Origin: JAIMBK01 sp040755215 | GTDB lineage: Bacteria; Bacillota; Desulfotomaculia; Desulfotomaculales; Nap2-2B | Length of the DNA stretch: 24,253 nucleotides | Reading direction: 5' to 3' | Assembly: GCA_040755215.1 (NCBI GenBank) | Contig: JBFMBG010000055.1 | Coordinates: 1-24,253 of the forward strand | In this document: one piece after another, positions 1-7,789 of the stretch | Layout: every line of letters starts with the position of its first letter | Numbering within the stretch: the stretch's first letter is position 1 | Made by a program: the position numbers and the translations under genes | Notes under the pieces: generated by a model | Databases searched by the model: none | What the model saw: the letters and a program-made list of their open reading frames with translations, nothing else | What the model was told of the DNA's origin: nothing

Positions 1-11
1 AGGTTAACCAT
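1..11 (-). CDS. Start of a further gene of the acyl-CoA operon (partial)
   Basis: Only the first three codons (M-V-N) and two bases of the next lie inside the window. The call rests on a strong ribosome site, AGGAGA at 26-21, nine bases before an ATG at 11-9 on the minus strand. It follows the small gene at 59-311 in the same direction and is probably co-transcribed with the carboxylase genes. Its product cannot be told from this window. Confidence 0.5.
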
Positions 12-58
12 GTTATTCTTTCTCCTTTTTCCAGTAAAGTGACGCCTGCTCTTTGCTT

Positions 59-311
59 TCATTGCGGGATAGAATGTTCGCAGGGCACCGCCGTTTGGCA
101 CTTTCCGCAGCCGTAGCGGGGGTAAAAAACCAGATCAAATCAGGTGGCCCGGCACCTGCCCACGCCGCGACCAGTCCGGACGGGAAATGTCCAGCGGGTC
201 GAAAAACCGGCGCTTTTTCCTGACTTCGTTGATGTGATTGAAATATGCCGCCGCCCCCGCCAAACCTTTGTGGCGGCCATGCTTCCACCAAACACTGCCC
301 TTCCGAACCAT
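59..311 (-). pseudogene. Small Cys-cluster protein gene with an apparent 1-base frameshift
   Basis: An ATG at 311, 11 bases after the stop of the carboxyltransferase gene, opens a 58-codon frame (135-311) with protein-like content: N-terminal basic/aromatic, with WWKHGRHKGLAG and KKRRFFDPLDISRPDW. It stops at a TGA just after GHLI. Dropping one T from the TTT run at about 137-140 lets the frame continue as DLVFYPRYGCGKCQTAVPCE and end at 59. This gives about 83 residues with a C-x2-C-x5-C cluster (CGKCQTAVPC), possibly a metal or Fe-S site. I do not recognise the family. It could be a real frameshift, a sequencing error, or simply a 58-residue protein. Position in the operon suggests a role beside the carboxylase, but this is inference. 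Confidence 0.42.
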
Positions 312-322
312 TTTTTTGACTC

Positions 323-1879
323 TTACGTAGGCGGGACGCCATGCCTTTTCGCCCTGGGCGGGAGTTTCTCCTGCTTTTTTCTGGTGAGCTGCAGGGCCTC
401 AATAATTTTTTTCCTGGTCTCCTTTGGCTCGATGACCTCATCCACCACCTGGGCGGTCCAGCTGCGGGCCGCCTCGAAAACGTTCAGCCTTTCCCTGGCC
501 CTGTTCAAGTACCCCGGATAGGCATCTTCTTCAATGCCCTTTGGGTATACCTGCCGGTAGTCCAGCAGGGAAGCTTCAACGGCAAACCTGGCAATGGGCC
601 AGGCGTAGCAGAGATCTACCCCCATACCCTTGACAGCACCCATGACGATGCTCCCGGCGTCGCCGTAGGCTTCCCGCAAAACCACGCTGATTTTGGGAAT
701 GGTAGCCGTGGCGTAAACGTCCAGGATTTTTCCTCCGTGCCTTAACAGCCCCCGGGCTTCCTGATCCTCGCCCGGCACAAAGGGGGGCGTATCGACAAGG
801 TTAACCAGCGGAATGTTGTAAGCGTCGAGCACCTGCAAAAAACGGTAATACTTGTCACACGCATCGATCTCCAGGATGCTTCCCGGCTCCCTGGGATTGT
901 TCGCCACCAGCCCCACCACTTTTCCGTTAAAGCGGGCAAAACAGGCAATCAAACATTTTGCGTATTCATTTTTGACTTCAAAATACCGGCCGTCGTCCAC
1001 CAGTATCCTGATTACGTCGTGCATATCATATTGACGTTCGTAATTGTCCGGAACAATCTCCGCCAGTTCGCCGGTCTCCCGGCCTGGGTCGTCGGCGGTT
1101 TCCCGGCGGGGCGGCTTTTCCCGCCAATTCGACGGAAGGTAACTGAGCAATTCCCGTGCTTTCAAAATGGTGTCCCGGTCGTTGTCGCCCACCACATCGC
1201 AGGTGCCGCTGTAAACCATGTGGTAATCGGCCCCGCCCACTTCTTCCCCAATCTTTTCCGAAGTGGCTGCCTGCACCATCCGCGGGCCGCCCAGCCACAG
1301 GTAGCCCGTGCCTCTGCTCATCAGCAGGAAGTCGCACAGCGTTGGAGCGTACGCCTGCCCCGCAATGCAGGGGCCCATGAGCACATTGATCTGGGGAATC
1401 AACCCGGAATAGCGCGACTGCAGGGCAAAGTACCAGTCGATCCCGGCGGTCGGGATGTCCTGGTAGCCCAGTCTTCCCCCTGAGGAGTCCAGCAGCCAGA
1501 CTACGGGAATGCCCCAGCCGGCCGCCAGGTCGATCAGTTTCGCGCATTTCTGAATGTGCTGGGTGCCGATGGAACCGCCCAGCACGGTAAAGTCGCTGGC
1601 GTAAACGGCCACGGGCCGGCCGTCCACCTTTCCCGTGCCGATCACCGCCCCGTCGCAGGGAGCCTCTACCTCTTTGCCGTCAACGCGCCGGCCGGTGGTT
1701 TGTACGCAGGAGCCCAATTCGGAAAAGGTGCCGGGATCGACCAGGCAGGCGATCCGTTCGCGGGCCGTCAGCTTTCCCCGGGCGTGCTGCCTTTCAATAG
1801 CCGGCACCCCGCCGCCGAGCAGGTTTCTTTCCCTGATTTCCCGCAATTTTTGAATGGCTGCAGTCATTATCTCGCCCAT
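323..1879 (-). CDS. Acyl-CoA carboxylase carboxyltransferase subunit (first of two)
   Basis: This 518-residue protein has the usual length and layout of PccB/MccB/AtuC-type carboxyltransferases (two crotonase-fold halves, PF01039). They move the carboxyl group from carboxybiotin to an acyl-CoA in the cytoplasm. Visible family marks are HARGKLTARERIACLVDPGT near the N-terminus, SDFTVLGGSIG in the first half, and VDTPPFVPGEDQE, LLRHGGKILD and PKISVVLREAYG in the second half. The first-half acyl-CoA loop reads SSGGRLGYQD rather than the common SGGARxQEG, and the second-half loop reads YGDAGSIVMG, so the substrate pocket is divergent. AGGAGG six bases before the ATG at 1879 supports the start. 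It follows a second, different carboxyltransferase by 77 bases. Propionyl-, methylcrotonyl- or geranyl-type specificity cannot be decided from sequence. Confidence 0.93.
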   Translation of the reverse strand: MGEIMTAAIQKLREIRERNLLGGGVPAIERQHARGKLTARERIACLVDPGTFSELGSCVQTTGRRVDGKEVEAPCDGAVIGTGKVDGRPVAVYASDFTVLGGSIGTQHIQKCAKLIDLAAGWGIPVVWLLDSSGGRLGYQDIPTAGIDWYFALQSRYSGLIPQINVLMGPCIAGQAYAPTLCDFLLMSRGTGYLWLGGPRMVQAATSEKIGEEVGGADYHMVYSGTCDVVGDNDRDTILKARELLSYLPSNWREKPPRRETADDPGRETGELAEIVPDNYERQYDMHDVIRILVDDGRYFEVKNEYAKCLIACFARFNGKVVGLVANNPREPGSILEIDACDKYYRFLQVLDAYNIPLVNLVDTPPFVPGEDQEARGLLRHGGKILDVYATATIPKISVVLREAYGDAGSIVMGAVKGMGVDLCYAWPIARFAVEASLLDYRQVYPKGIEEDAYPGYLNRARERLNVFEAARSWTAQVVDEVIEPKETRKKIIEALQLTRKKQEKLPPRAKRHGVPPT

Positions 1880-1896
1880 AATAACCTCCTGTAATA

Positions 1897-1922
1897 GTCG
1901 TCGGTTGCAGTCGTCAGTTGCC
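1897..1922. repeat. Two tandem 13-base repeats between the carboxyltransferase genes
   Basis: GTCGTCGGTTGCA is followed directly by GTCGTCAGTTGCC (two mismatches). They sit in the short gap between the carboxyltransferase genes. No function is evident. Confidence 0.6.
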
Positions 1923-1956
1923 GGCCGTTAGCCCGGAAAATACAGTTCGTCAAATT

Positions 1957-3507
1957 TTAAGCGGGTTTGATTGAGCGCTTTTTTTCAGGCAGTTCCTCGC
2001 TTTTGTTTTCGGTGGCGGCCAGGGCGCTGATGATTTTCGGGCGCGTATCACGGGGGTCGATGATTTCGTGCACCGTGTAATAGGTGGTCCAGTTTTTGCC
2101 CATCTGGAAAACGCTGAACATTTCCTTTAAAATGCCCAGGTAAAAATTGAAAACTTCTTCGTAATTCCCCTTTTCTTTGGCCTGGGCCAGTTCTTTATTG
2201 AAGACGGCGTGCACCACCGTTTCCGGGCCGGTAGGAGCAAACTCCATCGGCGGCCACCCGTAAACGAAGTCCGGGTACATGCGCGAGCAGCCCATGACGA
2301 TATTGCCGCCTCCGTAGGAGCGCCGCAGGACCACGGTAATTTTGGGGCAGGTCAGGTGGGCATACGAATGAAGCAGTTTTGCTCCGTGCCTGATTACGCC
2401 CAGCCGCTCCCACTTGTCGCCGGGGACGAAAGCGGTGGTGTCCACCAGGGTGACGAGGGGAATGTTAAAGGCGTCCAAAAAGTTCATGAAGCGGTCGTAT
2501 TTATCGGATGAATCCGGCTCGAAAATCCCGCTTAGCTCGTCCGGATTGTTGGCCACCACCCCGGCCGTCCGGCCGCCGAAGCGGGCGAAACCGGTCACCA
2601 GGTGCGGTGCGTAGCCTTCCTTGAGCTCAAAAAAGGCACCGTCGTCGACGATTTTTTCAATTACTTCGTGGATATCGTAGGTAAATTTTGGGTTATCGGG
2701 CATAATATCCAGCAATCTTTCCTCTCTTCTGCCGGGATCGTCGCCTGTCTGAACAAAAGGGGGCCTGGTCCAACAGTTTTGGGGCAGGTAGCCTAGCAGC
2801 GTCTTCACCTGTTCAATGGCTTCTTCGTCGCTGCCGGCCAGCAGGTCCGCCTGCCCGCTTTTGGTCAGGTGAAATTGTGCCGAACCGGCGTCCGGGGACT
2901 CCAGACTCCCGCCGAGCCACAGGAAAGCGGTTTTTTCGTTCATAATCAAAAAATCGGACAATACAGGCAGGTAAGCCAGCAGGCCTGTACAGGGACCTAA
3001 AAGAAGGGTAATCCTGGGAATCACGCCCGAATAAAGACAATAATTCCGGAGCAGGTGAGCCAGGCCGTTAAACCCAACATCGCCGTTTTTCATGCTCAAC
3101 CTTTCCCCAGCGGAATCAATCATGCCGATTAAGGGCACTCTTAACTGGCCGGCCATTTTGGTGAGGTCGGCCAGCTTCCAGGCGGCCTGGTCACCTAAAG
3201 AACCGGACATCACGGTAAAATCCAGGGCGTAAAGGAGAACCTGCCGCCCGTTCACCCGGGCCGGACCCATGATGACGCCGTCGCCGGGACTGGGTCGGTC
3301 TACCCCGTCGTATGGAGGGCGGGTATCCCGGACCACGGATCCAATTTCTTCAAAGCTGCCGGGGTCGGCCAGCCGCTCGATCCTCTCCCTGGCCGTCAAC
3401 TTGCCCAGCCGGTGTTGGACGGCTGTGCGCTCCGATCCTCCCCCCGCCAGATTTTCCCGGCGAAGCTGCGCCAGCCTGTTTAAATAACCGTCCATCCATT
3501 TCCCCAT
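1957..3507 (-). CDS. Acyl-CoA carboxylase carboxyltransferase subunit (second of two)
   Basis: About 516 residues and clearly a PF01039 carboxyltransferase: LGKLTARERIERLADPGSFE, ALDFTVMSGSLGDQAAW, LVDTTAFVPGDKWE, HGAKLLHSYAH and CPKITVVLRRSYGGGNIVMG. It is not a near copy of its neighbour; the halves differ throughout. The first-half loop reads DSAGERLSMKN, again unlike the canonical SGGARxQEG, while the second-half glycine loop (YGGGN) is kept. The ribosome site GGAG at 3519-3516 suits either the ATG at 3507 (8-base spacing) or the GTG directly before it at 3510. It is probably co-transcribed with the biotin carboxylase upstream. It may form a mixed carboxyltransferase with the 323-1879 product or serve a second substrate; both are inference. 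Confidence 0.92.
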   Translation of the reverse strand: MGKWMDGYLNRLAQLRRENLAGGGSERTAVQHRLGKLTARERIERLADPGSFEEIGSVVRDTRPPYDGVDRPSPGDGVIMGPARVNGRQVLLYALDFTVMSGSLGDQAAWKLADLTKMAGQLRVPLIGMIDSAGERLSMKNGDVGFNGLAHLLRNYCLYSGVIPRITLLLGPCTGLLAYLPVLSDFLIMNEKTAFLWLGGSLESPDAGSAQFHLTKSGQADLLAGSDEEAIEQVKTLLGYLPQNCWTRPPFVQTGDDPGRREERLLDIMPDNPKFTYDIHEVIEKIVDDGAFFELKEGYAPHLVTGFARFGGRTAGVVANNPDELSGIFEPDSSDKYDRFMNFLDAFNIPLVTLVDTTAFVPGDKWERLGVIRHGAKLLHSYAHLTCPKITVVLRRSYGGGNIVMGCSRMYPDFVYGWPPMEFAPTGPETVVHAVFNKELAQAKEKGNYEEVFNFYLGILKEMFSVFQMGKNWTTYYTVHEIIDPRDTRPKIISALAATENKSEELPEKKRSIKPA

Positions 3508-3564
3508 CACAGATGCTCCTTTTTCTGAAGTATATTCCTATAAATTCCTACCCTGATAATTTTA

Positions 3565-3651
3565 GGCACAAAGTTTGCCAGGCACAAAGGCACAAAGTAA
3601 AATATTCCTTGGTCACACCTGTTTCTTTGTGCCTCTGTTCCTCAGTGCCTT
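3565..3651. repeat. CACAAAG-type dispersed repeat, two inverted copies
   Basis: GGCACAAAG and variants occur three times at 3565-3598, and CTTTGTGCC plus a degenerate continuation occurs on the other strand sense at 3624-3651, so this gap holds an inverted pair. Related sequence appears in the gaps at 5228-5262, 7304-7338 and 13981-14026. It looks like a family of short intergenic repeats. It is not coding. Confidence 0.6.
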
Positions 3652-3722
3652 GATGCTCTTGTCGCGCAAATAAACAATCGCTATTTTCATAATTCTGCTG
3701 GTGCCGTAGGCGGCATGAGAGT

Positions 3723-5144
3723 CTATTCCATTTCTTCCTCCGGCACGAACAACTTTAAAAAGCCGGTCGTAAAATTCCCCGCGGCGAATGACGGATTCGC
3801 CAGGATCTTTTTGTGCAGCGGGATCGTCGTTTTCACGGGTTCGATCACAAACTCCTCCAGAGCTCGCAACATGATTTTTCTGGCCTCTTCCCGGTCCGGG
3901 CCGTGGGCAATCAACTTGGCCAGCAGCGAATCGTAATAGGGCGGGATCCGGTACCCCTGGTAAACGTGAGTATCGAGCCGGATCCCGTAACCGCCGGGCG
4001 GGCGGTAGCACTCTATTTTGCCCGGGGAAGGCAAAAAGGAGTTTTCCGGATCTTCCGCGTTGATCCGGCACTCAATAGCCCAACCCCTTTTCGGAAGGGT
4101 TGAAAAATCGTCGCGCAAAAGCTCGCCCAGGGACAACCGGATCTGCTCCTTGATCAGGTCAATTCCCGTCACCATCTCCGTTACCGGATGCTCAACCTGA
4201 ATCCGGGAGTTTATTTCCAGGAAGTAAAAGTTTTTCTTCTCATCCAGAATGAATTCTACAGTTCCGGCGTTGAAGTAATTTAGTGCGCCAGCAACCCGCA
4301 GAGCCGCACGGGCCATTTTTTCCCTTAATTCTTCGTCCAGGGCGGGGGAAGGAGATTCTTCCAGCAACTTCTGGTACCTGCGCTGCACCGTACATTCGCG
4401 CTCGCCCAGGTGGATTATTTTGCCGGAACAATCGCCGAGGATTTGAAACTCAATGTGCCGCGGGTTTTCCACGTACCTTTCCACGTAGAGGGTAGCGTCC
4501 CCGAAAGCCGCCCGGGCCTCCGCCCTGGCGACGACAAATTCCTCCTGCAGTGCTGCCCGGTCAAAGCAGATGCGCATACCGCGCCCGCCCCCGCCGGCGC
4601 CCGCTTTAAGCATTACCGGATACCCAATTTCTTCTGCCAGCGCCGCTGCCTCCCCAGCAGAGTCAACCCCTTTGCGGCTTCCTGGAATGACGGGCACGCC
4701 GGCCGCAGCGGCGCTTTCCCTGGCCGCCAGCTTATTTCCCGCCAGGCGAATATTCTCCGGCCGGGGGCCGATAAAAACCAGGCCGTTTTCCGCACACCGG
4801 GCGGCAAATTCTTTATTTTCGGCCAGGTAGCCATAGCCGGGGTGGATTGCCTGGGCATCGGTTTCCGTGGCCGCCCGCAAAATTACAGGGATATTTAAGT
4901 AAGTCTCGGCGGGTTTAAAGCCGGGCAGGCAAACCTTTTCGTCAGCCAACCGGGTGTGCAGGCAGTCCTGGTCGGCTTCCGAATAAACGGCCACGGTTTT
5001 GATGCCTAGATCCCGGCAGGCCCTGATGATCCGGACGGCAATTTCCCCCCGGTTGGCCACCAGTATCTTCTTGAACACATGCATCAACTCTTGTCTTGGA
5101 TTACCTTTCACCTTGCTTAGTTGCATTCCTTGACCAGGTCCCAT
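3723..5144 (-). CDS. accC: Biotin carboxylase subunit of an acyl-CoA carboxylase
   Basis: It uses ATP and bicarbonate to carboxylate the biotin of the carrier protein. The 473 residues cover a pre-ATP-grasp domain (FKKILVANRGEIAVRIIRA), an ATP-grasp domain with the glycine loop KAGAGGGGRGMR, ERECTVQRRYQKLLEESPSP, the active-site segment LEINSRIQVEHPVTE (metal and bicarbonate residues E, N, R, Q, E present) and the C-terminal domain. No biotin or carboxyltransferase domain is fused, so the holoenzyme must be assembled from separate subunits. The ATG at 5144 has AGAGG at a fair distance. The family normally starts at the internal ATG at 5084 (MHVFKKILVANRG), which has a weak ribosome site, so the first 20 residues are uncertain. 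The 148-base gap upstream contains a dispersed repeat. The symbol is by homology only; AtuF/LiuD/PccA-type roles are equally possible. Confidence 0.93.
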   Translation of the reverse strand: MGPGQGMQLSKVKGNPRQELMHVFKKILVANRGEIAVRIIRACRDLGIKTVAVYSEADQDCLHTRLADEKVCLPGFKPAETYLNIPVILRAATETDAQAIHPGYGYLAENKEFAARCAENGLVFIGPRPENIRLAGNKLAARESAAAAGVPVIPGSRKGVDSAGEAAALAEEIGYPVMLKAGAGGGGRGMRICFDRAALQEEFVVARAEARAAFGDATLYVERYVENPRHIEFQILGDCSGKIIHLGERECTVQRRYQKLLEESPSPALDEELREKMARAALRVAGALNYFNAGTVEFILDEKKNFYFLEINSRIQVEHPVTEMVTGIDLIKEQIRLSLGELLRDDFSTLPKRGWAIECRINAEDPENSFLPSPGKIECYRPPGGYGIRLDTHVYQGYRIPPYYDSLLAKLIAHGPDREEARKIMLRALEEFVIEPVKTTIPLHKKILANPSFAAGNFTTGFLKLFVPEEEME

Positions 5145-5227
5145 AGAATTCTTTCCTCTCGGTTCGGATTATGGCATAAAGCATTATCCCGGCTTAAGAG
5201 ATGAAAGCCGACTACTGATTCAAGATA

Positions 5228-5262
5228 CTTCGTGTTCTTTGTGTTCTTGATGGGTTAAACTT
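5228..5262. repeat. CACAAAG-type dispersed repeat
   Basis: On the minus strand this reads CAAGAACACAAAGAACACGA, close to the repeat at 7304-7338. It lies in the gap between the biotin carrier and biotin carboxylase genes. A faint possible -10 (GATAAT) lies downstream of it on the minus strand but has no convincing -35. Confidence 0.5.
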
Positions 5263-5292
5263 ACCCTTTCTAACCGCCTTTTGCCGGGGTGC

Positions 5293-5559
5293 TCAATCAC
5301 ATTCCAAAATCATCAGCACGTCGTTGTCAGCCACGGGTTTTTCGTTTTGGGCAACGATCTCAATCACTCTGCCATCTACGGGCGCCTTGATTTTTTGAAA
5401 GACTTTCATAGTTTCTAACAAACACAGAACCTGCTTCTTCTTCACCAGGTCGCCCACTTCCACGTACGGCGGGTCTTCGGGTGATGGGCGGCGGTAGAAC
5501 ACTCCGGCAATGGGAGCCTTTACTTCGATTCTTTTGTGGTTTGTTTGCGCGGTGGACAT
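5293..5559 (-). CDS. Stand-alone biotin carboxyl carrier protein
   Basis: An 88-residue lipoyl/biotinyl-type domain with no linker or partner domain. The biotin lysine is K52 in LLETMKVFQKIKAP, with the matching hairpin half KAPIAGVFYRRPSPEDPPYV near the N-terminus and the usual KAPVDGRVIEI after the lysine. The site is ETMKV where most carriers have EAMKM; the essential Met-Lys is kept. It lies 24 bases after the AtuA-like small subunit gene and before the biotin carboxylase gene, and is the shared carboxyl carrier between that enzyme and the two carboxyltransferases. Ribosome site: a GGGGGG run ten bases before the ATG. Confidence 0.92.
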   Translation of the reverse strand: MSTAQTNHKRIEVKAPIAGVFYRRPSPEDPPYVEVGDLVKKKQVLCLLETMKVFQKIKAPVDGRVIEIVAQNEKPVADNDVLMILECD

Positions 5560-5583
5560 CGCCTTAAAAGCCCCCCCTAAAAA

Positions 5584-5910
5584 TTACTCTTCTTCAACCT
5601 CTATCTCCATGCGCAACAGCGCCGGTCCGAAGCATTTGCCCAGGTTGTCGCTGCGCAAGGAGCGCGACGCGCCGCCGTTTAAGGCACCGTAAAGGACGAA
5701 GTTAAAAGCTTCGATGTTTGGCACTTCGTAGCGAACCACTTCCCCCTCGACCAGGCCGCGGAAATGCTCTTTCACCCGTTCGGCGGTAACCTCCCTTTTC
5801 AGCAAAGCGTAGTCTCCCCGGCGGTAGGGGAAAAGGCCGATGTTGACGGTATTGCCCTTATCGCCCGAACGAGCGTGGGCGAGTTCTTTGAGCCGGACTT
5901 TCCTTTTCAC
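5584..5910 (-). CDS. AtuA-like small protein (C-terminal domain of AtuA as a separate subunit)
   Basis: 108 residues beginning MKRKVRLKELAHARSGDKGN, then TVNIGLFPYR. The ARSGDKGNxxNIG motif marks the C-terminal ferredoxin-fold-like domain found at the end of Pseudomonas AtuA-type proteins. Here it is a separate protein. It begins with GTG only 7 bases after the stop of the larger AtuA-like gene, and its ribosome site (GAGGTGA) overlaps that stop, so the two are translationally coupled and probably form one complex. The reaction of AtuA-family proteins is not established; they accompany acyl-CoA carboxylase clusters. Confidence 0.85.
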   Translation of the reverse strand: MKRKVRLKELAHARSGDKGNTVNIGLFPYRRGDYALLKREVTAERVKEHFRGLVEGEVVRYEVPNIEAFNFVLYGALNGGASRSLRSDNLGKCFGPALLRMEIEVEEE

Positions 5911-5917
5911 CGGCGCT

Positions 5918-7285
5918 TCACCTCACTTCCAGGATACTCACTCGCACCTGCGCCTCGACCTCTTCCCTGGGCACCAGGGCTGGCCACATCCCGAGTAGCT
6001 CCCTTGGCCTAACCGCTCCTCCAGCGCCGCTGGCGCCGGGCGGGCCGTTCAAGGCGAGCGGGGGAAAGAAGCGCGGGACCAAAGCGGCATCTTTTTCGCT
6101 TTTGGTGCGCACGGTGATGCGCAAACCAACCTCGTTCAAATCCTCCCCCGGCTCCCAGGCCAGAGGACCGGTTAAGGAGTTGTACCCGATAAATTCGGTG
6201 CGGATCTCTTCGAATTGCAGGCCGGCCAGGGCAAACTGCCGGCGGATGATTTCGTCTGCTTTGCGCGCCTTCGCCAGGGCGTCGGGCCAGCTGTAACGGA
6301 TATTGCCCTCCCCCAAAAAGCCGTCGCTGTAACCGATGGACACCTTCAGATGGGTGGGCCTGGGCTTTCCCTGAACGCCGTAAATACGCACCATGTCGGG
6401 ACCCGCATTTTCCAGGCGAACGGTGGTGAAATCTGCCACCACGTCCGGCGTCAGGTAGGCGGCGGGATCGTGGACCTCGTATAAAAGCTGCTCCTTAACG
6501 GTTTCCCTGTCCACCCGCCCGCCCGTCCCGGCGGGCTTCGTCAAAACGGCCTCACCGTTCTCGTAAACTTCAGCTACGGGATATCCCATCCGCTCCATGT
6601 CCGGGATATTCCACCAGTCCCCGCCGAAGTTTCCGCCTGTGGACTGGGCCGAACATTCCATCAGATGGCCAAGGACAGTGCCGGCGGCCAGCTTATCCCA
6701 GTCGTCCCAAGCCCAGCCCAGTTCAAAAACCAGCGGGGCAAGAAATTGCGCGGGGTCCGCCGTCCGCCCCGCAATTACAACGTCCGCACCCATTTCCAGG
6801 GCTTCCACCAGCGGCCGGGCGCCCAGGTAGGCGTTGGCAAACAGGATCCGCTCCTGAATTGCGGCCAGTTCTTCCCCTGTCTCCAGGTTGGTCAGCGAAA
6901 TCCCTTTTTCTCGAAGCTCCGCCAGCCGGGAAAGGATGTCGTCGCCGGTCGCAACGGCAATCTTCATCCCCTGCATACCGAGGCGTTTGGCCAGCTCATA
7001 GACAGCCCGGGCTGCCCCCTCCGGATTAATCCCGCCGGCGTTGGTCAGAATTTTGATCTTTTTCTCCCGGCAGACCGGAAGTACCATCTGAAGCAGCGGG
7101 ATAACGTCCCAAACGTAACCTTTGGCCGGGTCGCGCTGGCGCTGCTTCTGCAAGATGGCCAGGGTGAGTTCGGCCAGGGCATCGCAGCAAAGGTAATGAA
7201 CATCTCCGTATCTAACCACGTCCAGCGCCGGATAAGGGGAATCCCCCCAAAAGCCCTGTCCGGCGCCGATGCGCACCTTCTTCAA
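5918..7285 (-). CDS. AtuA/DUF1446 family protein, large part of a split AtuA
   Basis: About 456 residues of the AtuA core (DUF1446, PF07287): KKVRIGAGQGFWGDSPYPAL at the start, YLCCDALAELTLAIL, TNAGGINPEGAARAVYELAK, GADVVIAGRTADPAQFLAPL and the HLMECSAQSTGGNFGGDWW segment. Known AtuA proteins are needed for acyclic terpene use, but their reaction is not known. The frame stays open further upstream, to 7384, but the natural start is a TTG at 7285-7283. It has a perfect AGGAGG (7299-7294) eight bases before it, and the protein family begins there. The extra 33 residues of the long frame come from the intergenic repeat at 7304-7338. The C-terminal domain present in single-chain AtuA is encoded by the next gene. 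Confidence 0.87.
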   Translation of the reverse strand: MKKVRIGAGQGFWGDSPYPALDVVRYGDVHYLCCDALAELTLAILQKQRQRDPAKGYVWDVIPLLQMVLPVCREKKIKILTNAGGINPEGAARAVYELAKRLGMQGMKIAVATGDDILSRLAELREKGISLTNLETGEELAAIQERILFANAYLGARPLVEALEMGADVVIAGRTADPAQFLAPLVFELGWAWDDWDKLAAGTVLGHLMECSAQSTGGNFGGDWWNIPDMERMGYPVAEVYENGEAVLTKPAGTGGRVDRETVKEQLLYEVHDPAAYLTPDVVADFTTVRLENAGPDMVRIYGVQGKPRPTHLKVSIGYSDGFLGEGNIRYSWPDALAKARKADEIIRRQFALAGLQFEEIRTEFIGYNSLTGPLAWEPGEDLNEVGLRITVRTKSEKDAALVPRFFPPLALNGPPGASGAGGAVRPRELLGMWPALVPREEVEAQVRVSILEVR

Positions 7286-7303
7286 GCGGCTTTCCTCCTC
7301 TCC

Positions 7304-7338
7304 TGTGACCTCTTTCGTGTCCTCTGTGGTTAAATTTA
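7304..7338. repeat. CACAAAG-type dispersed repeat upstream of the AtuA-like gene
   Basis: The minus strand reads TTTAACCACAGAGGACACGA. In the AtuA frame it would encode NLTTEDTKE, a peptide typical of repeats of this kind that get mistaken for coding sequence. It occupies nearly the whole gap between the MaoC gene and the AtuA-like gene. Confidence 0.6.
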
Positions 7339-7776
7339 TTACCCCTTCATCCTGCTCAACAAAATCTTCAAAACCGCCATGCAAGGCTTTTCTCCCCGCT
7401 GGTTGAACACGTCAAACCGAAAAGTAACCACGCCCTGGTCCGGCCCGCGGTCGCTTTTTTCCAGGACTTCCATTTCGATGTGCAGGGTATCTCCGATTAA
7501 CGTCGGGGCGGTAAACCGCACCCGGTCGATCCCGTAAAAAGCCACCACTACCCCCGGGGCAATTTGCATGAGGCCGGAAGCCACCGACAGAACCAGCATC
7601 CCGTGAGCGATCCGCTGCCCGAAAGAAGTTTGCGCGGCGTATTCCTTATCCGTGTGCAGCGGATACCAGTCCCCGGTAAAGGCTGAAAACAACACCAAAT
7701 CGGTTTCGGTAATGGTGCGGCCGCGCGATTTCCACTTCATCCCCACTTCCAGTTCATCGTAAAATTTATCCAGCAT
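7339..7776 (-). CDS. MaoC-like enoyl-CoA hydratase/dehydratase
   Basis: A 145-residue single hot-dog domain. The (R)-specific hydratase motif is present: SAFTGDWYPLHTDKEYA with D36 and H41 as the likely catalytic pair, followed by FGQRIAHGMLVLSVASG. The expected reaction is reversible hydration of a 2-enoyl-CoA. The gene starts 13 bases after the acyl-CoA dehydrogenase stop, with a GGGGGGT ribosome site just before the ATG. With the crotonase-type hydratase at 15928-16713 the locus carries two unrelated hydratase folds, which could act before and after the carboxylation step. That order is inference. Confidence 0.88.
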   Translation of the reverse strand: MLDKFYDELEVGMKWKSRGRTITETDLVLFSAFTGDWYPLHTDKEYAAQTSFGQRIAHGMLVLSVASGLMQIAPGVVVAFYGIDRVRFTAPTLIGDTLHIEMEVLEKSDRGPDQGVVTFRFDVFNQRGEKPCMAVLKILLSRMKG

Positions 7777-7789
7777 TCAGACACCCCCC

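Noticed and set aside
13..441. 142-codon minus-strand frame at the left edge
   Set aside because: It overlaps the end of the carboxyltransferase gene in another frame, is low-complexity and Arg/Ser/Gly rich, and the same stretch holds the better small frame at 59-311.
3550..3585. GG-N10-GC spacing resembling a sigma-54 promoter on the minus strand (TGGCAAACTTTGTGC)
   Set aside because: It lies inside the CACAAAG repeat, and the -12 half is GTGC rather than TTGC.
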